From positions 1 through 20,911 of the forward strand of contig JAGZJD010000043.1 of NCBI GenBank assembly GCA_018365895.1: DNA of 20,911 nt. The letters run 5' to 3'. Positions within the stretch are counted from its first letter, which is position 1; each line of letters begins with the position of its first letter. The translations under genes were made by a program, and so were the position numbers. The notes beneath the pieces are model-generated. The model worked only from the letters and a program-made list of their open reading frames with translations. It was not told where the DNA came from and ran no database searches. Below are positions 7,671-15,824 of this stretch, piece by piece. This stretch comes from Lachnospiraceae bacterium (GTDB taxonomy: Bacteria; Bacillota_A; Clostridia; Lachnospirales; Lachnospiraceae).

Positions 7671-9401
7671 CTATAGTTTGCGATAGCGGTTAAAGCAGGA
7701 AAAGATTTCCTGACGGCGTGGGATGCATAATCCGCAAGGGACAAAGCGGTTTTTGCAAATATTTTGAAATTGATTTTTCTCTAGTTCTTCTTCCAGAAGA
7801 TCAACAATCTGTGTCAGAGTATAAGTACCATCAAAATAATGTGCTTGTGCATAGCGGAGCAGATGAGCAAGGGTATTTGTCTGTTCACAATTGGCTAGCT
7901 GAGAAAGATAACGCAGTTCTACGGTATCTTTTCCGAGAAGAAAACAGTCTTTGCCATAGACCTTGATTTTCTGAAGATGGTTCTCCATTGGCGTGTGCTT
8001 CTTTTGTGCAGGATGTTCTGCCTTATGTTCAGGAACACGGCAGAACATTCCGATATGATATCCGGGCGCTTTGATTGCGGGTGCAGGATAAGAGCGGCTG
8101 GCAGCAAGAGCCTGCGCTGTAATATCGTAAGGGAGGTAGTGATCCAGTTGAATAATCGTATCTGCAATGTAAAAATAAGCACCCGAACTTCCTGCCACGA
8201 GAATGGTAGAAATGCGATCCTGCTCGAAAAGATCTCTGGCACGTTCCAAAAATGGAGTAATTGGTTCTTTTTCACGGTGGATTACTTTTTGCATTAATTC
8301 ATCCCGCATCATAAAATTTGTTGCAGAAGTATCTTCGTCAATGAGAAATAGATGACTTCCGGATTCTATTCCTTCCATGACTGCGGCGGCCTGGGAAGTA
8401 CTTCCGCTGGCATCTTCTGTGTAGAAAGCAGCTGTATCTTTGTTGTTTGGAAGGTCTTTGATAAATAGCGAAATATCCACGTTGCGTACGGAGCGGCCGT
8501 CTTCGGAGCGAAGTTTCAGAGCCGAAGAATCGGTAACGACATATTCCCGTCCATCACCGGAAATATGGTTATATACACCCATTTCCAGTGCATTTAAAAG
8601 TGTTGACTTTCCGTGATATCCGCCTCCGACAATTAATGTAATCCCTTCCCGGATTCCCATACCGGTTAGGATTCCATGATGTGGAAGGGTGCAGGAAACA
8701 CGCAGTGTATCCGGGGAAGAGAAGGGAACCGCATGTTTCATTGGTTTTTGTGAAATGCCGCTTTCTCTCGGAAGAATTGCACCGTCTGCTACAAAGGCAG
8801 ACAGATGATGTTCTGTAAGGAATTGGCGGAGTGCATGCTGATCGTCTGCAAGGTGGATATCTTTTTGAAGCTGTGCGTATTTTTCCGGACGGTAAAACAG
8901 CGCTGTATGCACACAGGAAGGAATAAAATCCAGAAGCATTTTTTCCAGTTCCTGTCCTTGGATGGTTCGTCCATTTGCGGGAAAACCGGCTTCCAGGCGA
9001 AGAATGATTTCATGGTTGGTAATCTGACAGGCGCTCCGCGGTAAGATTTCCTGCCCCGGTATACTTGTAGCGATAAGGCCGCTTTTTCCGGAACCTTTTG
9101 CTCGAAAAGAGTATTTAGCCAATTCAGCAGCGCAAGATCTAAGGAGGGTATCCTCCAGTGCAGTCTTTCGCCACGGGGTGTTGAAAAACTCAGTAGGAAA
9201 TCCGGCAAACCGGTGAGGTACGCGGATGCTGATGTGGGATGGCGAGGCAAAAGGATCTCCCTGGACATGATCGATAGTAAGTGTGAATTTTTCAAATGTA
9301 TAGTTTCCGGCCAGAGATTTGCAGGCCGGATAGCTTTTGCGATGGATAGATGAAATAAGATCTTTTAGATCTGCCGCAGTGCTGTGTGTTGTATGATACA
9401 T
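7671..9401 (-). CDS. Predicted ATPase of the ABC class (COG3044 / MRB1590-like)
   Basis: The 576-residue protein resembles the bacterial 'ABC class' predicted ATPase family, whose characterised relative is the trypanosome RNA-editing factor MRB1590. It has an N-terminal domain of about 240 residues, then an ABC-type core with Walker A GGGYHGKST (259-267), a signature-like SGSTSQAA (about 332-339) and a Walker B/D-loop stretch LFLIDEDTSATNFM (351-364). There is no membrane segment, so it is not a transporter. The C-terminus holds several cysteines (CKNRFVPCGLC). The family's role in bacteria is not established; nucleic-acid handling is inferred from the relative. The start ATG at 9399-9401 has GGAGGG five bases upstream, while the upstream in-frame ATG (9417-9419) precedes that site and lacks its own. 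It is transcribed alone, divergent from the Uup-like gene. Confidence 0.88.
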   Translation of the reverse strand: MYHTTHSTAADLKDLISSIHRKSYPACKSLAGNYTFEKFTLTIDHVQGDPFASPSHISIRVPHRFAGFPTEFFNTPWRKTALEDTLLRSCAAELAKYSFRAKGSGKSGLIATSIPGQEILPRSACQITNHEIILRLEAGFPANGRTIQGQELEKMLLDFIPSCVHTALFYRPEKYAQLQKDIHLADDQHALRQFLTEHHLSAFVADGAILPRESGISQKPMKHAVPFSSPDTLRVSCTLPHHGILTGMGIREGITLIVGGGYHGKSTLLNALEMGVYNHISGDGREYVVTDSSALKLRSEDGRSVRNVDISLFIKDLPNNKDTAAFYTEDASGSTSQAAAVMEGIESGSHLFLIDEDTSATNFMMRDELMQKVIHREKEPITPFLERARDLFEQDRISTILVAGSSGAYFYIADTIIQLDHYLPYDITAQALAASRSYPAPAIKAPGYHIGMFCRVPEHKAEHPAQKKHTPMENHLQKIKVYGKDCFLLGKDTVELRYLSQLANCEQTNTLAHLLRYAQAHYFDGTYTLTQIVDLLEEELEKNQFQNICKNRFVPCGLCIPRRQEIFSCFNRYRKL

Positions 9402-9465
9402 AAAACCCTCCTGATTCATTATTCATTTAAACTAATTTAAAATCATGAAATAACTGATATGGAAC

Positions 9466-9495
9466 AGTATAAAAAATTTCGGACAGAATGTCCAA
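9466..9495 (-). promoter_or_regulatory. Candidate sigma-A promoter for the COG3044 ATPase, with a small palindrome in its spacer
   Basis: On the minus strand the -35 is TTGGAC (9495 down to 9490), the spacer is 18 bases and the -10 is TATACT (9471 down to 9466). The perfect 5-bp inverted repeat GGACA-gaa-TGTCC at 9481-9493 overlaps the -35 and spacer, which is a possible operator position. Confidence 0.5.
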
Positions 9496-9510
9496 TGGAT
9501 AATATAATTC

Positions 9511-9539
9511 TTGTCAAGATTATGAGAATCCTTTATCAT
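9511..9539 (+). promoter_or_regulatory. Sigma-A promoter for the Uup-like ABC-F gene
   Basis: The -35 is TTGTCA (9511-9516), followed by a 17-base spacer and TATCAT (9534-9539). Its -35 lies only 16 bases from the -35 of the divergent ATPase promoter, so RNA polymerase binding at one could hinder the other. Confidence 0.65.
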
Positions 9540-9571
9540 AAATGATGTAAGTAAAAAAGAGGAGCAGAAAT

Positions 9572-11386
9572 ATGAACATTTTAAATATAGAACATATCAG
9601 TAAAATATTCGGAGAGAAAGTGATTTTTCGGGATGCATCTTTTGGAATTCAGGAGGGAGATAAGGTTGGAATCATTGGAATCAATGGAACCGGAAAATCA
9701 ACTCTTTTGAAAATGATCGCCGGAGAGGAGGAACCGGACAGTGGACAGATTATCAGGCAGAATGGCATTCGGCTTGCTTATCTTCCGCAGAATCCGGTAT
9801 TTCCGGCTGAAGCAACAGTGGCTTCCTATGCGCTTGAAGGAAACAGTGATACAGATTGGATTGTGCAGAGCAATCTGACCAGGCTTGGAATTACAGAGTA
9901 TGAGAAGAAGATTGAGCATCTTTCGGGTGGCCAGAAAAGGAGAACAGCGCTTGCAAAGACGCTCGCGGGAGAATTTGATGTATTGATCCTGGATGAGCCG
10001 ACGAATCATTTGGATGAAGAAATGATTTTCTGGCTGGAAGATTATTTGAGAAGTTACAGAGGCGTTGTTTTGATGGTAACACATGATCGTTATTTCCTTG
10101 ACCGGGTATCTAATCGGATTTTAGAAATCAGTCATGGGGCAATGTACAGTTATCAGGCGAACTATACAAAATTTCTGGAATTAAAGGCAGCTCGCGAAGA
10201 GATGGAGCTGGCTTCGGAACGGAAGCGTCAAAGCGTGCTTCGGATGGAGCTGGAATGGGCGAAGCGGGGATGCAGAGCCAGAAGTACAAAACAGCGCGCC
10301 AGACTTGAGCGCCTGGAAGCATTGAAAAATGGAAGCGCTCCGTTGGCAGATCAGGCGGTAGAGATGGATGCAGCAGAAGTACGCATGGGAAAGAAAACGA
10401 TAGAACTTCACCATGTGAGTAAAGGATATGGAACGGAAAAGATAATTGATGACTTTGAGTATATTGTGCTTAAGAATCAACGGCTTGGAATTATCGGTCC
10501 GAATGGCTGCGGAAAATCAACGCTTTTGAAAATGATTGCCGGACTTGTGAAACCGGACAGCGGACAGATTGAGGTTGGAGAAACAATTAAGATTGGATAT
10601 CTGGCACAGGAGGAGCCGGATATGGATACCAATGAAAGAGTAATTGATTATATTAAAGACATCGCAGAATATGTGCAGACAAAAGAAGGACGTATCAGCG
10701 CTTCTCAGATGTTAGAGCGATTTTTGTTTACACCGGAAATGCAGTATACACCGGTGTCCAAGCTTTCCGGTGGAGAAAAGCGCAGACTTTACCTTCTCTC
10801 TGTTTTGATCAGCGGTGCAAATGTATATGTTCTGGATGAACCGTCAAATAATGTGGATATTCCAACGCTTACTATTTTAGAAGATTATTTGAACAGCTTT
10901 TCAGGGATTGTGATTACTGTTTCCCATGACAGATACTTCCTTGATAATGTAGTAGACCGGATTTTTGAATTTGAGGGCAATGGAAAGCTTCGTCAATATG
11001 AAGGCGGTTATACCGATTATCTGGAAGCAAAGATGAGAAGGGAAGCGGAAGGGAAATCATTTGAACGAAAACCGGAAGAAGAAAAAGCGGCAGGAAAAAA
11101 TACAGGAAAAGGAAGTAAAAGCTGGAAGCAGAATCAGCCGGCAAAGTTAAAATTCTCTTATAAAGAATCTAAAGAGTATGAAACAATCGATGAAGAAATC
11201 GCAGAACTTGAGGAGAAGATAGAGCGGTTTGATAAAGAAATGTCGGAGAATGCTACAAATTCCGCAAAACTTTCAGAACTAATGAAAAAGAAAGAAGAAA
11301 CGGAACAAATGCTGGAAGAAAAAATGGAGAGATGGGTGTATTTGAATGATCTGGCAGAGCGGATCGAGCAGCAGAAAAATAGATAA
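9572..11386 (+). CDS. ABC-F family ATPase, Uup-like
   Basis: This is a soluble tandem-ABC protein of 604 residues without membrane spans. ABC1 has Walker A GINGTGKST (36-44), signature LSGGQ (117-121) and Walker B VLILDEPTNHLD (137-148). The inter-domain linker includes WAKRGCRARSTKQRARLERL (229-248). ABC2 has GPNGCGKST (309-317), LSGGE (398-402) and VYVLDEPSNNVD (418-429). A basic low-complexity hinge (about 490-525) leads to a C-terminal coiled coil (about 535-602), the ABC_tran_CTD that marks Uup-like members. ABC-F proteins act on the ribosome; Uup is also linked to DNA integrity. Antibiotic protection ABC-F proteins usually have a longer interdomain linker, so resistance is not suggested. 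GAGGAG lies seven bases before the ATG. No terminator is seen before the ilvN promoter. Confidence 0.92.
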   Translation: MNILNIEHISKIFGEKVIFRDASFGIQEGDKVGIIGINGTGKSTLLKMIAGEEEPDSGQIIRQNGIRLAYLPQNPVFPAEATVASYALEGNSDTDWIVQSNLTRLGITEYEKKIEHLSGGQKRRTALAKTLAGEFDVLILDEPTNHLDEEMIFWLEDYLRSYRGVVLMVTHDRYFLDRVSNRILEISHGAMYSYQANYTKFLELKAAREEMELASERKRQSVLRMELEWAKRGCRARSTKQRARLERLEALKNGSAPLADQAVEMDAAEVRMGKKTIELHHVSKGYGTEKIIDDFEYIVLKNQRLGIIGPNGCGKSTLLKMIAGLVKPDSGQIEVGETIKIGYLAQEEPDMDTNERVIDYIKDIAEYVQTKEGRISASQMLERFLFTPEMQYTPVSKLSGGEKRRLYLLSVLISGANVYVLDEPSNNVDIPTLTILEDYLNSFSGIVITVSHDRYFLDNVVDRIFEFEGNGKLRQYEGGYTDYLEAKMRREAEGKSFERKPEEEKAAGKNTGKGSKSWKQNQPAKLKFSYKESKEYETIDEEIAELEEKIERFDKEMSENATNSAKLSELMKKKEETEQMLEEKMERWVYLNDLAERIEQQKNR

Positions 11387-11414
11387 ATCCAATAGCGAAG
11401 TCGAGATAAAAATA

Positions 11415-11443
11415 TTGACAAATCGGAAAATAATTGCTATGAT
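11415..11443 (+). promoter_or_regulatory. Strong sigma-A promoter for ilvN-ilvC
   Basis: The -35 is the consensus TTGACA (11415-11420), followed by exactly 17 bases and TATGAT (11438-11443). Transcription should start around 11450. Confidence 0.85.
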
Positions 11444-11445
11444 AT

Positions 11446-11469
11446 AAAAACAGAACGCACTCTGTTTTT
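11446..11469 (+). promoter_or_regulatory. Perfect inverted repeat at the ilvN transcription start
   Basis: AAAAACAGA (11446-11454) pairs with TCTGTTTTT (11461-11469) around a 6-base centre. It begins two bases after the -10, so it could be an operator or a short 5' hairpin on the mRNA. The leader before the ATG is only about 37 bases, far too short for a T-box or a peptide attenuator. Confidence 0.5.
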
Positions 11470-11486
11470 GAGATGGAGGGATTCAC

Positions 11487-11987
11487 ATGAAAAGAAAGGT
11501 GTATTCATTATTAGTTGAGAATAATTATGGTGTTTTAAGCAGAATTGCAGGGCTGTTCAGCCGGCGCGGCTATAATATTGACAGTATTACATCCGGAGTA
11601 ACAACGGACGAGAGATTTACGAGAATTACTGTTGTGGCAAGTGGAGATGAGCAGATTTTATCTCAGATTGAGAAGCAGCTTCGGAAACTGGAAGATGTTC
11701 GGGATATCAAAGAATTAAAAGATGACAGTTCTGTGTGTAGAGAATTGGTCATGGTTAAGATTAATGTAGATGCAGCCCGCAGAGCAGAAGTTATTACGAT
11801 TGCGGACATTTTCCGGGCAAAGATTGTAGATGTGGAACCGGAGTCAATGATTATTGAGTTAACCGGAACACAATCGAAGATTGAGGCGTTGATTAAAATG
11901 CTGGATGAATACGGAATTCTGGAATTAGCTCGAACAGGAATTACAGGACTTTCGAGAGGTTCTGATGATGTGAAGTGGTTTGACTAG
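11487..11987 (+). CDS. ilvN: Acetolactate synthase small (regulatory) subunit
   Basis: This 166-residue protein regulates acetohydroxyacid synthase, the first common step of valine, leucine and isoleucine synthesis, and normally mediates valine feedback. The N-terminal ACT domain reads YSLLVENNYGVLSRIAGLFS then RRGYNIDSITSG, the classic effector-binding loop. The C-terminal ALS_ss_C domain follows from about residue 80 (ELVMVKINVDAARRAEV). Length fits the usual 160-175. GGAGG is seven bases before the ATG. The catalytic subunit gene ilvB is not adjacent, so the partner must be encoded elsewhere. ilvC follows after 52 bases containing only a small GCTG/CAGC hairpin, so the two genes are probably one operon. 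The protein is also called ilvH in some species. Confidence 0.95.
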   Translation: MKRKVYSLLVENNYGVLSRIAGLFSRRGYNIDSITSGVTTDERFTRITVVASGDEQILSQIEKQLRKLEDVRDIKELKDDSSVCRELVMVKINVDAARRAEVITIADIFRAKIVDVEPESMIIELTGTQSKIEALIKMLDEYGILELARTGITGLSRGSDDVKWFD

Positions 11988-12027
11988 AGCTGCCAAGTAC
12001 AGCCCTTTCATAAATTTTTTAGTTTAG

Positions 12028-13056
<1,029 letters not shown>

Positions 13057-13065
13057 TGAAAAAAG

Positions 13066-13147
13066 AAAGCTGCTCTGCAGGATGCACCGAGCTTTCAAAA
13101 GCCATAAATTAGCTTTTGGAGAGCGGTTCACGGCAGGGCGGCTTTTT
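13066..13147 (+). terminator. Long structured terminator after ilvC with alternative pairings
   Basis: The outer stem 13066-13078 pairs with 13133-13145 (13 pairs, two G-U) and is followed by a T run to 13147. Inside is a 7-bp hairpin CAAAAGC/GCTTTTG (13096-13102 with 13112-13118). A competing perfect 7-bp pairing, GAAAGCT (13065-13071) with AGCTTTC (13090-13096), would block the outer stem. The rest of the gap to 13231 holds TTGACA at 13167-13172 but no good -10 at proper distance, so the promoter of the next gene is unresolved. Confidence 0.7.
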
Positions 13148-13230
13148 AATTGTGCTTTAATTGGGATTGACAAATAGGGGATTTTGAGAGAAACTGTATT
13201 TAATGATGAAGTGATAACAGGAGGGTATTT

Positions 13231-14247
13231 ATGCTAAGCGAAATTACAAAAATCTGGGGCATCAGCGGACAGGAAAAACAAGTATCTGACTATATTATTG
13301 AGCAGGTCAGAGACTATGCGGACAGTATTGTAAGAGATGCCATCGGTAATCTGATCGTTGTAAAAAGAGGTTACGGAGAGAATAAGAAAAAAATCATGTC
13401 CTCTGCTCATATGGATGAAATCGGACTTTGTGTTGTAAAGATTCTGGACAACGGTTTCTTGAAAGTACGCACGATCGGTGGGGTATCTCCTCATACATCC
13501 TATATGAACCGGGTGGTGTTTAAGAACGGTACTTATGGAACAGTAGGATGTACAGATAAGATTCAGAATGTACAGCCGGGTGAGATTGAAAAAATGTATA
13601 TCGATATCGGGGCAGCAGATAAAGAAGAGGCAGAAAAATATGTTCAAGTTGGCGACTGTGCTGTTTTCTGCGGAGATTATGTTCCGTTGGCAGGACGCAA
13701 TGTCATGTCTAAAATTTTTGATGATCGTGTTGCATGTTACATTCAGATAGAAGCATTGAAGCAGATGAAGACACCTTACCATGATGTTTATTTTGTTTTT
13801 ACAGTACAGGAGGAAATCGGACTTGTAGGAGCAATTACATCAGCGGAACGGGTGAATCCGGATCTGGGAATTGCCATTGATGTAACGCCGGCGTTTGATG
13901 TTCCGGGCAGCGATCATGGAAATTCCGCTCTTGGAAAAGGCGCTGCGATCAAAATAAATGATTCCAGTGTCCTTTGCAATCCTGAGATGACAGAAGCATT
14001 AATTGCCTGTGCAAAAGAGCATGGCATTGCTTATCAGTTGGATTCACTTTATGCAGGAGGTACTGATGCGGGCGGAATCAGCCGCTCTAATGCGGGAGTA
14101 AAAGCAGTAGGGATTTCTATTCCGAACCGGTATTGCCATGCACCGAACAGCATTGTAAATCTTGATGATGTAGAAGCGTGTATTGCGTTATTAAAGGCAT
14201 ATACGGAAAGTGAATTAGAGATTGTGGTAGAAGAAGTAATTAAATAA
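13231..14247 (+). CDS. M42 family metallo-aminopeptidase
   Basis: The 338-residue dinuclear-metal peptidase belongs to the family that includes glutamyl aminopeptidase PepA of lactococci, TET peptidases and the misnamed endoglucanase FrvX. The expected ligands are visible: H60 and D62 in SSAHMDEIG, D164 in FDDR, E194/E195 in VQEEIG (catalytic base and ligand), D217 in AIDVTP and H303 in NRYCHAPNS. The family assembles into large hollow dodecamers that digest peptides in the cytoplasm. AGGAGGG lies just upstream of the ATG, with about six bases between. It is followed by a hemerythrin gene after 46 bases without a terminator, suggesting a shared transcript. With pepC, it adds peptide-recycling capacity in the same window. 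Confidence 0.93.
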   Translation: MLSEITKIWGISGQEKQVSDYIIEQVRDYADSIVRDAIGNLIVVKRGYGENKKKIMSSAHMDEIGLCVVKILDNGFLKVRTIGGVSPHTSYMNRVVFKNGTYGTVGCTDKIQNVQPGEIEKMYIDIGAADKEEAEKYVQVGDCAVFCGDYVPLAGRNVMSKIFDDRVACYIQIEALKQMKTPYHDVYFVFTVQEEIGLVGAITSAERVNPDLGIAIDVTPAFDVPGSDHGNSALGKGAAIKINDSSVLCNPEMTEALIACAKEHGIAYQLDSLYAGGTDAGGISRSNAGVKAVGISIPNRYCHAPNSIVNLDDVEACIALLKAYTESELEIVVEEVIK

Positions 14248-14293
14248 AATATTTCGGAAGATACAGAAGTTGGAAACGCGAAAGGAGAACAAT

Positions 14294-14716
14294 ATGTACG
14301 CAGAATTTGATGATACACTGGTTACTGGGAATGAAATGATAGATGGACAGCACAAAGAACTGATTGAAAAGATTAATCAGCTTCTCGGCGCCTGTGAGAA
14401 TGGGGACGGAAAAGTTAAGGCAATACAGACATTGGCATATCTTGCAGAATATACGGAATTTCATTTTGGAGAAGAGGAAAAGCTTCAGGAAGAAATTGCA
14501 TACCCAGGCATCAAAGAACATAAAAAAGAGCATGAAAAATTACGGGAAACAGTGAAAGAACTTCACGAAATGTTAGAAGAGAGTGAAGGACCAACAGAAG
14601 CATTTGTTCAGCAGGTAGAGAAAAATGTAGTAAAATGGCTCTATAGCCATATCAAAGGATTTGACCGCTCTGTGGCAGAGTACAAAAATATGAGATTGAG
14701 CGGAGAAATGCTGTAA
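14294..14716 (+). CDS. Bacteriohemerythrin
   Basis: This 140-residue four-helix O2-binding protein has all seven di-iron ligands in canonical order: H20 (DGQHKE), H57 and E61 (FHFGEEE), H76 and H80 (EHKKEH), H119 and D124 (HIKGFD). In anaerobes it is thought to sense, store or scavenge oxygen, or to sense redox state. There is no fused chemotaxis or kinase domain. The longer open frame starting at a TTG (14270) is rejected: AAAGGAG at 14281-14287 sits within that extension and six bases before the ATG at 14294. The N-terminus lacks the usual tryptophan before DD but is otherwise standard. It probably shares a transcript with the M42 peptidase and ends at a strong terminator. Confidence 0.94.
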   Translation: MYAEFDDTLVTGNEMIDGQHKELIEKINQLLGACENGDGKVKAIQTLAYLAEYTEFHFGEEEKLQEEIAYPGIKEHKKEHEKLRETVKELHEMLEESEGPTEAFVQQVEKNVVKWLYSHIKGFDRSVAEYKNMRLSGEML

Positions 14717-14752
14717 AAACTAAGAGAGCCAAAGTGTAAGATAGAGTAACAT

Positions 14753-14790
14753 ATAGCTGTCCGGGAAAAACGGACAGCTATTGTTATTTT
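14753..14790. terminator. Intrinsic terminator after bacteriohemerythrin
   Basis: A perfect 11-bp stem, ATAGCTGTCCG with its complement (14753-14763 and 14771-14781), surrounds a 7-base loop and is followed by a T-rich tail. It stands only a few bases from the 3' end of the convergent glycosylase gene and may also stop that transcript. Confidence 0.85.
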
Positions 14791-14795
14791 TGGAA

Positions 14796-15296
14796 TTAGG
14801 AAGGATTCTTTAGATAAGGAAGAATTACACTCCATTCTTCGGTAAGACGTTCAAGGGAAAAAGCTGCATTAGCAGGGCTTGTGGAGGGCAGTTTTACAGC
14901 ATCCACAGCATATTGCGGTTTCATATACTTCTGATACAGTTTCCAGGAAGTCGTACCGTTGCAGAAGATCTGGCGGATACAGGCATGGGAGAGGATGACG
15001 GACAGATCGTTGGGAAGTGCATTTTTAATGCTGCTGTCACTGGAGCCGTGGATTTCGCAGGAAGCAATGACATCCCAGACGGCAATGTGGTGACGAAGCA
15101 AAAACTGTTGTTTCTCGGGAATGGAAACAGGCAGGTCTTCCCGGAACAGGCTGGAAAGTACTTTCCAGAATCGATTTTGTGGATGACCGTAAAAGAAACC
15201 ACATTCTCTTGACTTGACAGATGGAAAACTTCCAAGAATCAGAATCGAAGAAGAAGGAGAGAATAGTGGCGGAATTTCGTGTATAACATGTTCCAT
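14796..15296 (-). CDS. Hypoxanthine-DNA glycosylase / G:U mismatch-type uracil-DNA glycosylase family protein
   Basis: The 166-residue protein has the hallmarks of the UDG superfamily group annotated as DNA-deoxyinosine glycosylase. These are ILILGSFPSVKSRE (18-31), FFYGHPQNRFWKVL (34-47), and near the C-terminus LPSTSPANAAFS (136-147). Such enzymes remove deaminated bases (hypoxanthine, sometimes uracil) to start base-excision repair. The open frame extends upstream to an ATG at 15329, but that codon lies inside the rpsT terminator hairpin. The ATG at 15294-15296 follows an AGGT about eight bases upstream and gives the usual family N-terminus (EHVIHEIPPLF). It lies 70 bases after rpsT on the same strand and may rely on terminator read-through or a weak promoter I cannot see. 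Confidence 0.88.
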   Translation of the reverse strand: MEHVIHEIPPLFSPSSSILILGSFPSVKSRECGFFYGHPQNRFWKVLSSLFREDLPVSIPEKQQFLLRHHIAVWDVIASCEIHGSSDSSIKNALPNDLSVILSHACIRQIFCNGTTSWKLYQKYMKPQYAVDAVKLPSTSPANAAFSLERLTEEWSVILPYLKNPS

Positions 15297-15312
15297 AATT
15301 ATAAACCTCATT

Positions 15313-15345
15313 AAAAAAGACAACCACATGACGGTATGGTTGTCT
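15313..15345 (-). terminator. Intrinsic terminator of rpsT
   Basis: On the minus strand AGACAACCA (15345 down to 15337) pairs with TGGTTGTCT (15326 down to 15318), 9 bp around a 10-base loop. A run of T follows to 15313. It lies between rpsT and the glycosylase gene. Confidence 0.85.
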
Positions 15346-15366
15346 CATATCTTTCTCTATAAATAA

Positions 15367-15630
15367 TTAAGCAAGGCTGTTAACAGCTTTTGTTAAGCGG
15401 GAAACTTTTCTTGCACATGTATTCTTGTGGTAGATTCCTTTGCTTCCAGCTTTGTTGATTTCAGCAATAGCAACTGGTAATGCTTCTTTTGCAGCAGCAA
15501 CATCTTTTGCTTCTACAGCAGCTTCAACTTTCTTTACATAAGTTTTCACTCTGGATTTGATTGCTTTATTTCTTGCTGTTCTTGTCTCAGTAACTAAGAT
15601 TCTTTTTTTTGCAGATTTAATGTTAGCCAA
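15367..15630 (-). CDS. rpsT: 30S ribosomal protein S20, UUG start
   Basis: The 87-residue basic protein reads (M)ANIKSAKKRILVTETR, the standard S20 opening, and ends SRLTKAVNSLA. S20 binds the 5' domain of 16S rRNA early in 30S assembly. The start codon is TTG at 15630-15628 with GGAGGT seven bases upstream (15643-15638). The upstream in-frame ATG at 15663 is before that site and would add residues foreign to S20. In E. coli rpsT also starts with UUG and the protein represses its own translation; the same device here is inference. It has its own promoter at 15717-15745 and a terminator just after the stop, and is divergent from gpr, the arrangement known in Bacillus. Confidence 0.96.
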   Translation of the reverse strand: MANIKSAKKRILVTETRTARNKAIKSRVKTYVKKVEAAVEAKDVAAAKEALPVAIAEINKAGSKGIYHKNTCARKVSRLTKAVNSLA

Positions 15631-15716
15631 TTTGTACACCTCCAAATAAATATGAATTCTCAAATGTGGTTACAGCAAAGCCAGACACGGAACGCCTTGC
15701 CGAAACATACTCATTT

Positions 15717-15745
15717 ATTGTAGGACAAGAAATGATAAATGTCAA
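15717..15745 (-). promoter_or_regulatory. Strong sigma-A promoter for rpsT
   Basis: On the minus strand the -35 is TTGACA (15745 down to 15740), the spacer is 17 bases and the -10 is TACAAT (15722 down to 15717). The leader to the UUG is about 80 bases. The promoter lies within the gap upstream of gpr; I found no clear forespore promoter for gpr itself. Confidence 0.85.
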
Positions 15746-15824
15746 TACATATTTTCGAAAAAAGAGTGGAAAACTAGAAATAAAATGTCAGATTGTTTTG
15801 AATCTGTGGAAAAAGGAGGTTTCT

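Noticed and set aside
9572..11386. Antibiotic-resistance (ribosomal protection) ABC-F
   Set aside because: The interdomain linker is short and basic and there is a Uup-type C-terminal coiled coil, which fits a housekeeping Uup-like member better.
13167..13200. TTGACA upstream of the M42 gene as a promoter
   Set aside because: At 17 bases the -10 would be GAAACT, and better AT-rich hexamers are 22-23 bases away. Not enough to call.
13234..13782. 182-residue minus-strand frame opposite the M42 peptidase
   Set aside because: Antisense shadow; the plus frame has every M42 metal ligand.
15706..15712. CATACTC as a sigma-G -10 for gpr
   Set aside because: It is close to CATACTA, but no TGMATA-like -35 lies 17-18 bases upstream and it overlaps the rpsT -10 region.
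15666..15824. 53-codon N-terminal extension of GPR
   Set aside because: It crosses the rpsT promoter on the other strand, does not look like GPR, and an AGGAGG-ATG start follows at 15825.
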